DNA of 64,000 nt, from contig CAMOIE010000014.1 in assembly GCA_946615905.1 (NCBI GenBank), positions 27,479 to 91,478 on the forward strand. Reading direction: 5' to 3'. This stretch comes from an uncultured Treponema sp. GTDB lineage: Bacteria > Spirochaetota > Spirochaetia > Treponematales > Treponemataceae. The position numbers and the translations under genes are program-made. The notes beneath the pieces were generated by a model. That model did no database searches, had not been told where the DNA came from, and worked only from the letters and a program-made list of their open reading frames with translations. Of this stretch, positions 50,284-58,439 are shown piece by piece; position 1 is the stretch's first letter; every line of letters begins with the position of its first letter.

Positions 50284-51240
50284 TCAGCTTTCAGAAAAAA
50301 GGCAGATTTTATTTTTGCCGGATTTTTTTGCCTGGGCAGAGGCTTTTTCTGCGGCTTTCACAAGGCCAGAAATTGAGTCGGAGTCTTCCGGGTAAAAGGC
50401 GATTCCAGCGGAGAATTCGATTCCGCTCTCGTTGCATTCAGCGAGCATAGCCTCTGTGATAGAAGAAAGATATTTTTTGTCCGCGAAATCTGTCACCAAA
50501 ATCAAAAAACTGTCCCCGGAGCCACGGTAGATTTTTATGTCTTCCTTTTGGAAGCGGACGAGAATCTCAGCGGTACGGCAAATAATTTCGTCACCGGCCT
50601 CCCGCCCCTTAGAATCGTTCACGGACTTTAGATTGTCCAAGGCGGCAAAAATCACGGCGGATTTTTCGCCAGAAGAAATAGCCAGAGTCAAGTCCCTTTC
50701 AAAAGACCGCTCTTTTTTTAGTCCTGTCAGGGCATCGACGTTCGCAACCTGCTCAAGCTCCAAGTTCAGCTTTTCAATCTTCTCCAATTTTGCGCGGAGG
50801 CTTTCTGTCGATACGGAAATCTCGTCAGTCAGAGAGGCAAGTCGGGTATTTTGGCGGCGCAACTGCTGCTCCCGCATTTTTTCTTCCGAAACGTCAGTTA
50901 TAGAAAGAATCAGCAGGCCGTCATCAGTTGAAGAAATCGAAAGCCGCATCCAAAAGGAAAGAACTGACGAGTAGACGGTTTTGCTCTCAGGATTTTTTGA
51001 CTTTAAAATCCGGGCGGCGACTTCCTTCCATTGGATTTCAGAGCCAATCTTAGGCTCTAACATGGAAAAAGAATCGCCCTCTTTTATAAAGGAACTTGGG
51101 ATTTTTTTTGAGAAAGCTGGATTTACAAAAAGAACTTCAAAGTCTGAAATCTCATTTTCGCCGTCAAAAATCGGACGGGCGACCAAAATCGGAGTAGAAA
51201 CAGATTCCACGATCTTTTGAAAATCTTTTGAATCCAGCAT
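50284..51240 (-). CDS. PAS-GGDEF protein with degenerate GGDEF motif
   Basis: A 318-residue soluble protein: PAS-like domain (about 1-125, VSTPILVARPIF, VLFVNPAFSK), a coiled coil (about 130-170), and a GGDEF-fold domain from DALTGLKKERSFERDL. The active-site motif reads RGSGDSF instead of GGDEF, so it should not make cyclic di-GMP; it may bind GTP or c-di-GMP, or signal through PAS. A strong ribosome binding site GGAGG precedes the ATG. PotD lies 28 bp upstream and is probably co-transcribed. Confidence 0.82.
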   Translation of the reverse strand: MLDSKDFQKIVESVSTPILVARPIFDGENEISDFEVLFVNPAFSKKIPSSFIKEGDSFSMLEPKIGSEIQWKEVAARILKSKNPESKTVYSSVLSFWMRLSISSTDDGLLILSITDVSEEKMREQQLRRQNTRLASLTDEISVSTESLRAKLEKIEKLNLELEQVANVDALTGLKKERSFERDLTLAISSGEKSAVIFAALDNLKSVNDSKGREAGDEIICRTAEILVRFQKEDIKIYRGSGDSFLILVTDFADKKYLSSITEAMLAECNESGIEFSAGIAFYPEDSDSISGLVKAAEKASAQAKKSGKNKICLFSES

Positions 51241-51268
51241 TTTTTCCTCCCTCGTTCCCTGCTAAGAT

Positions 51269-52345
51269 TTAGTCAGCGAAGCGGACTGTTTCCCAAATTG
51301 AGTTGAATTTGTCCAGGCCTTCGCCCAAGTCGTCCTTAAGCTCGCAGTTTTCCATCTGGCTGGCCTCATACATCGGCTTGGTCTTCATGTACTTTCCGGC
51401 CTCCAAGTTGACAAAGCATGGGAAGTGGAAGAAGTCCAAGAACATAGCGTAGTTTTCAGGTCTATGGATAAAGTCGATAAAGTCGTTGGCGGCAGCGTAG
51501 TGCTGGGAACCTTTCAAAATACACATTGAGTCAAGATATGAAGGACCTCCCTCCTCAGGAATGAAGAAGTCGATTGTGTCTGCCCAGTCAGATTCCGGAA
51601 CCTCTGTGAAGACAACCTCGGCATAACCCTGACAGAGCCAGAAGTCACCGGAAGCGAATGATTTTCCAAAACTTTCCGCATCAAATTTGATGAGGTTGGG
51701 CTTCCATTTTGTCAAAACCAAGTCCTTTGCAGAGGCAAGCTCCCCGTCATCGAGCGTGTTGACCGAATGTCCCTGATACTTCAAGGCATCGCCCAAAACT
51801 TCGCGCATGTCGTCCATCATAGTCGCGTGTCCGGCAAAGCGTTTGTCCTCAAAAATGCTCCAGTCACGGGCATAAGAGCCAGAGACCTTCTTTTTGTTGA
51901 CGGAGATTCCTGCCGCGCCGAAATAGTAGGGAACGGCGTATTTCATTGTTGAGTCGTAAGTCGCCTTCTCAAGGACTTTGGGATTCACGTATTTTTTCGC
52001 ATTGACGAGTTTTGACTGGTCAAGCTCCTCAAGCATCCCCTGCTTAATCATGATTGAGACGTAATCCTGTGAGGGAACAACGATGTCATAGCCTTTGCCA
52101 CCACCGGCGCGGAGTTTTGCGTACATTTCTTCGTTTGAAGCGTATTCAGAGACAGTCACATCGATTCCGAATTCTTCCTCGAACTTTTTGACGGCATCTT
52201 CCGGGGTGTAGTAAGTCCAGGTGTAGATGTTAAGTTTTTTGTCATCTTTCTGAGCTGTTTTTCCGTCTTTTCCATTGCAGGAAGCAAGACCCAAAAGTGC
52301 AGTACCCACTGCAGCTGCACAAACAATCTTAGCGATACTTTTCAT
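51269..52345 (-). CDS. potD: spermidine/putrescine-binding lipoprotein
   Basis: Polyamine-binding component of a PotABCD-type ABC importer. The 358-residue protein has a lipobox LASC (Cys about 23) and the PotD core: LNIYTWTYYTPEDAVKKFEEEFGIDVTVSEYASNEEMYAKL, YDIVVPSQDYVSIMIKQGMLEELD, AVPYYFGAAGISVNK and a late SYLDSMCILKGSQH. The ribosome binding site GGAG is upstream. potA, potB and potC are not in the window, so it is an orphan or the rest is elsewhere. The partner downstream is the degenerate GGDEF protein. Confidence 0.9.
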   Translation of the reverse strand: MKSIAKIVCAAAVGTALLGLASCNGKDGKTAQKDDKKLNIYTWTYYTPEDAVKKFEEEFGIDVTVSEYASNEEMYAKLRAGGGKGYDIVVPSQDYVSIMIKQGMLEELDQSKLVNAKKYVNPKVLEKATYDSTMKYAVPYYFGAAGISVNKKKVSGSYARDWSIFEDKRFAGHATMMDDMREVLGDALKYQGHSVNTLDDGELASAKDLVLTKWKPNLIKFDAESFGKSFASGDFWLCQGYAEVVFTEVPESDWADTIDFFIPEEGGPSYLDSMCILKGSQHYAAANDFIDFIHRPENYAMFLDFFHFPCFVNLEAGKYMKTKPMYEASQMENCELKDDLGEGLDKFNSIWETVRFAD

Positions 52346-52488
52346 TAAAGTATTCTCCTATTAAACCCCGGCACTAGCCGATCTCACTATTCTATATCTC
52401 TAAAAAATGATGTGAATAGCAGTTCTTGTCAAGAAGAATTTCATTTTTTTTCGGAAATAGTAAGCAGTAAAACAAATCGCCAAAAATC

Positions 52489-53679
52489 TTAGAATTCAAG
52501 CGGAGGGGCATTCTTAATCGCAGGAAGCAACATTGCCCAAATGCCCGGAATATTTCGCTCCTTTAGAATCGCCGGGTCAAAGTTTACTCGGCGCGTTCCG
52601 TGGTACATGGCAAGCAGATTCATATATGGAAGAATCATGTCCCTCTTTTTTTGGAGTGTGTCGCTGTCGGCCATGTCAATGTCAAAATAGGTCGAAATCA
52701 TTGCGTCGAGCATTGCAGGCGCATCAGTTATCTTAAAGCCTAGCAGCCGGTAAATTTCTTCTTGTGGAAGAGGAGACTTTGGCAAATAATAGTAAGCAAG
52801 GAACAAACCTGCAAGGTCAAAAACAGGATGCCCAAACGACGCATCGCCAATGTCGATTAAAAGGAAGTCCTCGCCGTTTACCATCACATTCTTTGAATTG
52901 AAGTCGCCGTGCAAAAAGCTCTTGCGTTCTGGAACCCGTTCGATGAAGGCGCGAATTTCGTCCGCCTCGCTTTTTTCCAAGAAGGGTGCAATCTGCTCCT
53001 GCCAAGAAAGAAAATCAGCCTTGCGGTCAGGGAAATCGCCAGAATCGACAGTAATTGAATGAAGCTCTTTGAGCAAGCGCGCGCTCTTTTGCCCCATCTC
53101 TTGGACGAGAGAAGAATCCGCATCCATAATTTGCGCGACGGTTTTTGCGTTTAAAAGCTCGTAGACTACGCCGTAACTGTCGCCACATTTTACAACATCG
53201 TAAGAGATTGCCGTCGGAACACCCAAGAGAAAGGCTTTTTGCGCAACATCCCGCTCGTTCTGTATCTGCTCAAATGACATGCTCGGCATATAGATTTTTG
53301 CGATTGTCTCCGGGTCAATGCGGTAGACTTTTCCGTAACCGCCGGAGCCAATCAATTCGCAGCCTTCGACGCTTATCTGGCGGAGCTTTTTTTGCGCGTC
53401 CAAAATCTCCGTAAAACCAGTCGTTTCTAAAATCTCATATATTTCTTTTGGGACATTCCTTATGCTCAGCTTTTTGCCGCTTTGCTTGCATGCCTTTAAC
53501 AAAACACGAAGTCCAGCGCTCGAAATGTATTCAAGATTTTCGGCATCAAAAAGGGGAGTAAGACTTTTGTCCGCTTCAATTTGAGCAAAAATATCAGATT
53601 CAACTTGAGCCGCGTTTGTTGTGTCGATTCTTCCCTCAAGAAAAATGACGATTTTTTCGTTTTCAATTGAAGCTTTCAT
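52489..53679 (-). CDS. STAS domain fused to an aminoglycoside-phosphotransferase-like kinase
   Basis: A 396-residue cytoplasmic fusion. Residues 1-100 are an anti-sigma-antagonist-type STAS domain with the usual phospho-acceptor region YISSAGLRVLL (Ser53/54). Residues 105-396 form an APH/choline-kinase-like fold: glycine loop GSGGYGKVYRI (111-121), Lys128 (IAKIY), catalytic LHGDFNSKN (HGD 257-259) and the metal Asp276 (LLIDIGDASFGHP). The target is unknown; phosphorylation of its own or another STAS domain is a possibility (inference). Its start abuts the stop of the phosphatase lipoprotein gene with no gap, with GGAGGA as ribosome binding site. Confidence 0.88.
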   Translation of the reverse strand: MKASIENEKIVIFLEGRIDTTNAAQVESDIFAQIEADKSLTPLFDAENLEYISSAGLRVLLKACKQSGKKLSIRNVPKEIYEILETTGFTEILDAQKKLRQISVEGCELIGSGGYGKVYRIDPETIAKIYMPSMSFEQIQNERDVAQKAFLLGVPTAISYDVVKCGDSYGVVYELLNAKTVAQIMDADSSLVQEMGQKSARLLKELHSITVDSGDFPDRKADFLSWQEQIAPFLEKSEADEIRAFIERVPERKSFLHGDFNSKNVMVNGEDFLLIDIGDASFGHPVFDLAGLFLAYYYLPKSPLPQEEIYRLLGFKITDAPAMLDAMISTYFDIDMADSDTLQKKRDMILPYMNLLAMYHGTRRVNFDPAILKERNIPGIWAMLLPAIKNAPPLEF

Positions 53680-54564
53680 CTAGTCCTCCAAAAATTTCTT
53701 TTTAAGCCGGTCAATGTCAGAATCAGTCACACCAAGTTCAGTTTTTATATAGCCCAGAGGAGAGCCGTAGTTTTCTTTGAGGTATTTGAGAGCGTTTTTC
53801 ATAAAGGCTTCGTTCACATAGTCCATGACCGAAAGATAGAGTGTTTCCTCTTCCGCGGAAAGATTGTATTGCGAAAGCATTTTTCGTTCTTTTTCAATCA
53901 AACTTGCGTTGAAAGTGTTTGTGAGAAGGTAGTCCTGCATGATTGTCTTTTCGTCCACGCCCAAAGCCGAAAGAACAAGCATCGCTCCAAGCCCCGTTCG
54001 GTCCTTGCCTTGTGTGCAGTGGAACAAAAGCGATTTTCCTTCGGGGAGAGCGAGAAGTTCTTTAAAGAAAAGCGTGTAGCCCTTCTTTCCCTGCGCACCC
54101 GAAAGGAAGTTGACGTACATATTCTCGCCGACGACTCCGCTTTTTACCGCGATTTTGAGCCGTTCAAATGTGTCCTCGTTTTTTTTTGCCGACTCGGCTT
54201 CGTCAGATGAGATGTTCGCCAAAAACAAATCTTCATCGATAATCGGACACCAAACATCTTTTACTCCAGGTATGACGGGATTCGGTTCAAGCGCACGCTC
54301 AAAGCTCATTCTAAAATCAGTAACAGTTGCAAGATTGTACTCTTCGGAAAGTCGCTTTAAGTCAGCCTCGCTCGCTCCAGAAGGCTTTGCCGAGCGCAAC
54401 AACACCCCGCGCTTTACCTTACGGCCGTCGCTTGAACGGTAGCCTCCAAGTTCGCGGGCGTTCCCCAACGTTTGCATATCGAGACTTTGTTTTTTTTGAC
54501 TAGGCACAGATGAACATCCTGCGAGCAGGACAGTCGTTGCAAATAAAATTGACATAAGTTTCAT
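53680..54564 (-). CDS. tyrosine/dual-specificity phosphatase lipoprotein
   Basis: A 294-residue lipoprotein (lipobox LLAGC, Cys17) with an extracytoplasmic phosphatase domain of the Tyr-phosphatase-3 type: NARELGGYRSSDGRKVKRGVLLRSA near the start, VTDFRMSFE, and the catalytic P-loop HCTQGKDRTG (Cys-x5-Arg). Members act on phosphotyrosine or phosphoinositides; a periplasmic or surface place suggests an external substrate. The start at 54564 follows GGGGGAGAT; the longer frame from 54621 lacks a signal. It forms a tight two-gene operon with the STAS-kinase. Confidence 0.85.
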   Translation of the reverse strand: MKLMSILFATTVLLAGCSSVPSQKKQSLDMQTLGNARELGGYRSSDGRKVKRGVLLRSAKPSGASEADLKRLSEEYNLATVTDFRMSFERALEPNPVIPGVKDVWCPIIDEDLFLANISSDEAESAKKNEDTFERLKIAVKSGVVGENMYVNFLSGAQGKKGYTLFFKELLALPEGKSLLFHCTQGKDRTGLGAMLVLSALGVDEKTIMQDYLLTNTFNASLIEKERKMLSQYNLSAEEETLYLSVMDYVNEAFMKNALKYLKENYGSPLGYIKTELGVTDSDIDRLKKKFLED

Positions 54565-54640
54565 ATCTCCCCCATTCTCTTCTGCACTACTGCACTGTGC
54601 GCACGACAAATTATAACGCAAGATATGAAAATTTCAATGA

Positions 54641-54799
54641 AGATTTAAGGAAAACGCAAGAGAAAAACTTGGATTCCGTGCTATGGGGCTACATCCCAAA
54701 CCAGGGCGAGAAATCAACGACAAGGACAGGCTCGTTTACAAAGTCGTGGGCGAAGTCATAACTATAACCCAATGCCGCGGTCACTACGAAGACAAATGA
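54641..54799 (+). pseudogene. yoeB: C-terminal remnant of a YoeB-type mRNA interferase
   Basis: The frame ending at the TGA 54797-54799 reads INDKDRLVYKVVGEVITITQ then CRGHYEDK. This is the conserved C-terminal third of YoeB toxins, whose usual form is R(I)NDKDRLVY....V.I..CR.HY, including the catalytic His/Tyr end. Upstream of about 54700 the sequence no longer resembles the toxin in any frame, there is no start codon with ribosome binding site, and no antitoxin gene precedes it. It is therefore a decayed fragment. Confidence 0.75.
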
Positions 54800-54848
54800 T
54801 TATTGGCGACCGTCCGCTTCGCGATAGCCCCATTGCGCTCTCCCCCCA

Positions 54849-57179
54849 TCACTCCACAAACGCACGAATCAGCTCGTCCACTTCGCTTGCGTCAAATCCG
54901 TCTTTAGCGACAAGCTGGTTTCTAAACCAATCGACAACTCCGCTGGACGCTTTACGGAAGCTTTCCATGTCAACTTCGTCTTCGTGAACGACTTCGATAA
55001 TTCCGTTCTTTTTCCAGTCGGAAATGAGTTCCTCACACTCGTAGCGGTTGATTGCACGCTGGTAGGCGACGGCTTTTTTAGCGTTTGCTTCGACGACTTT
55101 CTGCTGCTCTGGTGTAAGCGAGTCCCATTCAGAGCCGGTCATGCAGAAAAAGAGGCAGTCGTAGTAGGCATTCCAGAGCGAAATGTGCTTTTGAACGTCC
55201 TGAACCGAGGCAGACGCAATCGACGGAATCGGGTTTTCCTGACCTTCGACGGTCTTTTGCTGTAAGGCGGTGTAACACTCGCTCCAGTTCATGTTTGTCG
55301 CGCTTGCCTTCCATGCGGCGTAACTCTGCATCAAAAGGTTCGAGCCTGCCACGCGGATTTTTAAGCCCTTCATGTCGTCCACGCTCTTTACGGCGCGTTT
55401 TGAATTGGTCAGCTGGCGGAAGCCGTTTTCTGCAATTCCGAAGCAGTGAACGCCCTTTTCTGCGAGGATTTTTTTGAGAAGTTCGCCCGCCTTTCCGTCG
55501 AATTTGCGGTCAACATCGGCGTAGTCCTTGTAGATGTACGGAAGCGAAACGACATTGAAACGGTCGTCGAACGCAGAATAAATAAGATTCGAGTGCATTG
55601 AAAGTTGGACGGGGCTTCCGCTGATGAGCGCGTTGATTCCGTCCTTTTGGTTTCCGTTGGTCAGCTGGTCAGAAAATCCATCGACGATGACGCGCACTTT
55701 TCCGCCGGTTGATTCTTTCATCAACGCGCCAAAATAGCGGCCGGCTTTTGCCCATGTGCATCTTTCGCCCGGCGAGCAGGCAAAATGCCAAGTCATTTCG
55801 TTCCAGTCTATTCCGTTCGCAGGGGCTGCGTCTTTTTTTGCGTCGTATTGCTCTGCGTCAAGACGCGCGATTTCGGTCATATTTGACACATCAGCTGATT
55901 TTGAAGATGCGACGGACTTTCTCGGAAAATAGGTGAAAATCACCAGCACCAAAAGGCACGAGGCGACCATCGGAATGACAGCGTGCGAAGTGTCTTTTAG
56001 CGTGACTCGGAGACCGTTTTTTAGTTTTACGCCGATTGCGACAAAGAGGTTTACGCCTACGGGAGGAGTGACCTGCCCGATTGCGAGGTTCACCGTGGTG
56101 AGGACGCCGAAGAAAATCGGGTCAATGCCGAGGTTCCGCGCGACAGGGTACATAATCGGAATGAAAATGTACATCGCAGAGTTTGCATCGAGGAAAAGCC
56201 CTGCGACCAAAAGAATCACATTCACGACCAAAAGGAAAATGTATTTATTCGCAGAAACGCTCGATAAAAGACCTTCCGCCGCGCTTGAAATGCCGAACAG
56301 CGTGCAGACATACGAAAAGAGCGTTGCCGACGCGATGATGAACATGATGCTTCCGGTCGTTTTTGCAGAATCGACAAAGATTTTTAAAAGGTCGCGCGGC
56401 TTTATTTCGCGGTAGACGAAGATTCCAACCAAAAGTCCGTAGACGGCTGCAACTGCTGCGGCTTCTGTCGGGGTGAAGATTCCGCCGTAAATGCCGCCCA
56501 AGATAATGACCGGCATCAATAGTCCCCAGAGCGCGTCCTTAAAGCTCGTCCATCGCTCTCGTGCGGGGGCTTTTTCCATCGTCGGCTGAATGTTCTTTTT
56601 ACGCACTTCGAGCATGACGACAACGATTAAAGCCGCCCCAATCAAAATGCCCGGAAGAATTCCCGCCATAAAAAGCTTTCCAACATTGTCGCCGGTAATC
56701 GAAGCGTAGACGACGTAGGCGATGCTCGGCGGAATGACGATTGCGGTGGAACTTGCCGTCGCCATGAGTGCGGTTGCAAAGGGCGCGGAAAATCCCGCCT
56801 GAATCATCGCCGGAATCAAAACGATACCGAGCGCGGCAACCGTTGCAGGGCCTGAGCCTGAAATCGCTCCGAAGAAGACCGCCGTAATAACGCTTACGAT
56901 TGCAATTCCGCCCCGCTTGTGACCGACAAGGCTGTTTACGAATTTGACGAGCCGCGTGGAAATGCCCGCCTTGACCATGATGTTCCCTGCGATGATGAAA
57001 AACGGAATTGCAAGCAAAAGGGTCTTTGAGATTCCAGAATACGTGTTCATCGCGACGACAGAAAGGCTTTGCCCTGACGCAAGAATTGCCGCAGTCGCTG
57101 ACGCACCCAAGCAAATTGCGATTGGCACGTCGATTAGTAATAGAAGAAAAAAGACGACAAAAAGAATTGTTGTAATCAT
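54849..57179 (-). CDS. TRAP transporter: large permease (DctM) fused to binding protein (DctP)
   Basis: A 776-residue fusion. Residues 1-425 are a complete DctM-type permease of about 11-12 helices: VPIAICLGASATAAIL, AIPFFIIAGNIM, GAISGSGPATVAALG, GGIFTPTEAAAVAAVYG, VTPPVGVNLFVA. After a charged linker (about 430-465) comes a DctP-type solute-binding domain to the end: RVIVDGFSDQLTNGNQKDGINALISGS, GFRQLTNSKRAVKSVDDMKGLKIRVAGS with the ligand Arg, and EGQENPIPSI. Normally DctP is a free periplasmic protein; here it is tethered. The ATG overlaps the DctQ stop (ATGA). Substrate unknown, probably an organic acid. Codons look richer in C/G at third positions than neighbours. Confidence 0.9.
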   Translation of the reverse strand: MITTILFVVFFLLLLIDVPIAICLGASATAAILASGQSLSVVAMNTYSGISKTLLLAIPFFIIAGNIMVKAGISTRLVKFVNSLVGHKRGGIAIVSVITAVFFGAISGSGPATVAALGIVLIPAMIQAGFSAPFATALMATASSTAIVIPPSIAYVVYASITGDNVGKLFMAGILPGILIGAALIVVVMLEVRKKNIQPTMEKAPARERWTSFKDALWGLLMPVIILGGIYGGIFTPTEAAAVAAVYGLLVGIFVYREIKPRDLLKIFVDSAKTTGSIMFIIASATLFSYVCTLFGISSAAEGLLSSVSANKYIFLLVVNVILLVAGLFLDANSAMYIFIPIMYPVARNLGIDPIFFGVLTTVNLAIGQVTPPVGVNLFVAIGVKLKNGLRVTLKDTSHAVIPMVASCLLVLVIFTYFPRKSVASSKSADVSNMTEIARLDAEQYDAKKDAAPANGIDWNEMTWHFACSPGERCTWAKAGRYFGALMKESTGGKVRVIVDGFSDQLTNGNQKDGINALISGSPVQLSMHSNLIYSAFDDRFNVVSLPYIYKDYADVDRKFDGKAGELLKKILAEKGVHCFGIAENGFRQLTNSKRAVKSVDDMKGLKIRVAGSNLLMQSYAAWKASATNMNWSECYTALQQKTVEGQENPIPSIASASVQDVQKHISLWNAYYDCLFFCMTGSEWDSLTPEQQKVVEANAKKAVAYQRAINRYECEELISDWKKNGIIEVVHEDEVDMESFRKASSGVVDWFRNQLVAKDGFDASEVDELIRAFVE

Positions 57180-57688
57180 TTTTCGCCCCCTTCAGCGGTG
57201 TCCGCTCTGTGCGAAGACACAAAATCCGCCGTGTTTTCAATCAAATGAAGAACCAAAAAAACGCCCGCGATTGGAACGAACGCGCTAAAAATCCACTGAG
57301 GCCAGTGAAGAACGAACGTGTGAAGTCCCTGCGAATAATCCTGCCCAACTCGAACGGCTCCTTGATAAGTCAAAATTGCGCAATAAAGAATGCTCACAAT
57401 ATTCGCGGTGATTTTTTGCACAGCTCGCGAGCGACCTTTGAGTGAATCCGAAAAGAGCGAAAGCCCTATAAGCCCTCCGTCTTTACGACACGCGAGAGCC
57501 GCGCCAATCAGCGAGACAAGCACGAAAAGTGACACGACGAATTCGTCAACAAAAGCAAACGAATGATTGAACACGAAACGTCCGACGACATTCACGAAAA
57601 TCAAAACGAGAATCGCGAGCATCGAGGCGACCATGACGGCATTTTCGCACACGGCGAGAGCCGACATCACTTTTTTGAAAGATTTCAT
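57176..57688 (-). CDS. TRAP transporter small permease (DctQ)
   Basis: A 170-residue membrane protein with four helices, the small subunit that stabilises DctM in TRAP importers. It shows the usual VCENAVMVASMLAILVLIFVNVVGRFVFNHSFAFVDEFVVSLFVLVSLIGAALACRKDGGLIGLSLF pattern in pieces across residues 13-80. A ribosome binding site GAGG precedes the ATG, and its stop overlaps the DctM-DctP start. With the next gene it makes a two-gene TRAP system in which three usual subunits are on two polypeptides. It starts 7 bp after the truncated deaminase. Confidence 0.9.
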   Translation of the reverse strand: MKSFKKVMSALAVCENAVMVASMLAILVLIFVNVVGRFVFNHSFAFVDEFVVSLFVLVSLIGAALACRKDGGLIGLSLFSDSLKGRSRAVQKITANIVSILYCAILTYQGAVRVGQDYSQGLHTFVLHWPQWIFSAFVPIAGVFLVLHLIENTADFVSSHRADTAEGGEK

Positions 57689-57695
57689 AGGAACC

Positions 57696-58439
57696 TCATT
57701 TTTTTAGATGAAGTAAATCATACAACTTTGGGGATTTTTTGTCTAAAAGCTCGGAAGGAAAAAGGGGTGCGGGGGAAAAGGAAACTGTTTTGACGGTTGC
57801 CGCTTCCCCCGCATGAATCGTAAACTGCATGCCTTTTGAATCTGCAAGCTGAAATATGTCGGAAAAATCCTTTGTCGGAAACATAGCCTCTGCCCCAGCG
57901 AGATCAATGGCGCAAACCCCTTTCCCATAGTATTTTTCAGCCACATTCACGGTTTCGATATTCGCTTCTTTATTGTCAGTGCCCCTCATGCAGCAGAGTA
58001 TGAGGTTTGCAGGAATCTTTGCGTCCTTCATTCCGTCGATAGCAGCTTTTACTGCCATTTCCTGAGTAAGCCCCTTTCCTGTTGAAAGCTGGGGCGCAAA
58101 GCGGATTTCCGCATACATGACTCCATCTTTTTCAAGTTCGGACAAAAGATTATGGACGGCAGTCCGTATACCGATTTCAGTCATAAGCAGGGAGCAGGGA
58201 AAATCAAACTTCTCAAGGAATTCATTGAGATCGCGGCAGTCATCTGATACCCGCATAAGCTTTTCTATCTCTTCATCCGCCATCGGTATCTCTATTCCCT
58301 GTAGGCGAGCCAGTTCCTTTGCGGATTCGATAGAAATCGCACCGTCAAGATGCAGATGAAGATCTGTAAGACAGGTGAGTGTGCCGCCCGAAAAAATTTG
58401 GAGCACAGAAGCTACATCTGCATCAAAGCTAGTTTTCAT
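57696..58439 (-). pseudogene. truncated adenosine deaminase-like gene
   Basis: A 247-residue frame whose first 212 residues are a good adenosine deaminase: HLHLDGAI (metal His28/30), YAEIRFAPQLSTGKGLTQE, FTIHAGEA (His/Glu 209-212). Full-length enzymes have about 330 residues with a further active-site His and the metal Asp after this point; both are missing. After HAGEAAT the sequence becomes unrelated (SFSPAPLFPSELLD) and stops 7 bp before the TRAP operon, so the 3' third has been deleted at this junction. It is probably inactive. The start overlaps the preA-like stop by 11 bp. Confidence 0.75.

Noticed and set aside
52400..52440. TTGACA upstream of potD as a full promoter
   Set aside because: A TTGACA is present on the minus strand, but the hexamer 17 bp downstream (CATTTT) is a poor -10, so no promoter was annotated.
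53680..54564. The phosphatase as the partner that dephosphorylates the STAS domain encoded next to it
   Set aside because: It has a clear lipobox and should lie outside the cytoplasm, while the STAS-kinase is cytoplasmic.
57696..57800. Frameshift rather than deletion in the deaminase
   Set aside because: Only 7 bp separate its stop from the TRAP small-permease start, so the missing 80-100 residues cannot be encoded in another frame there.
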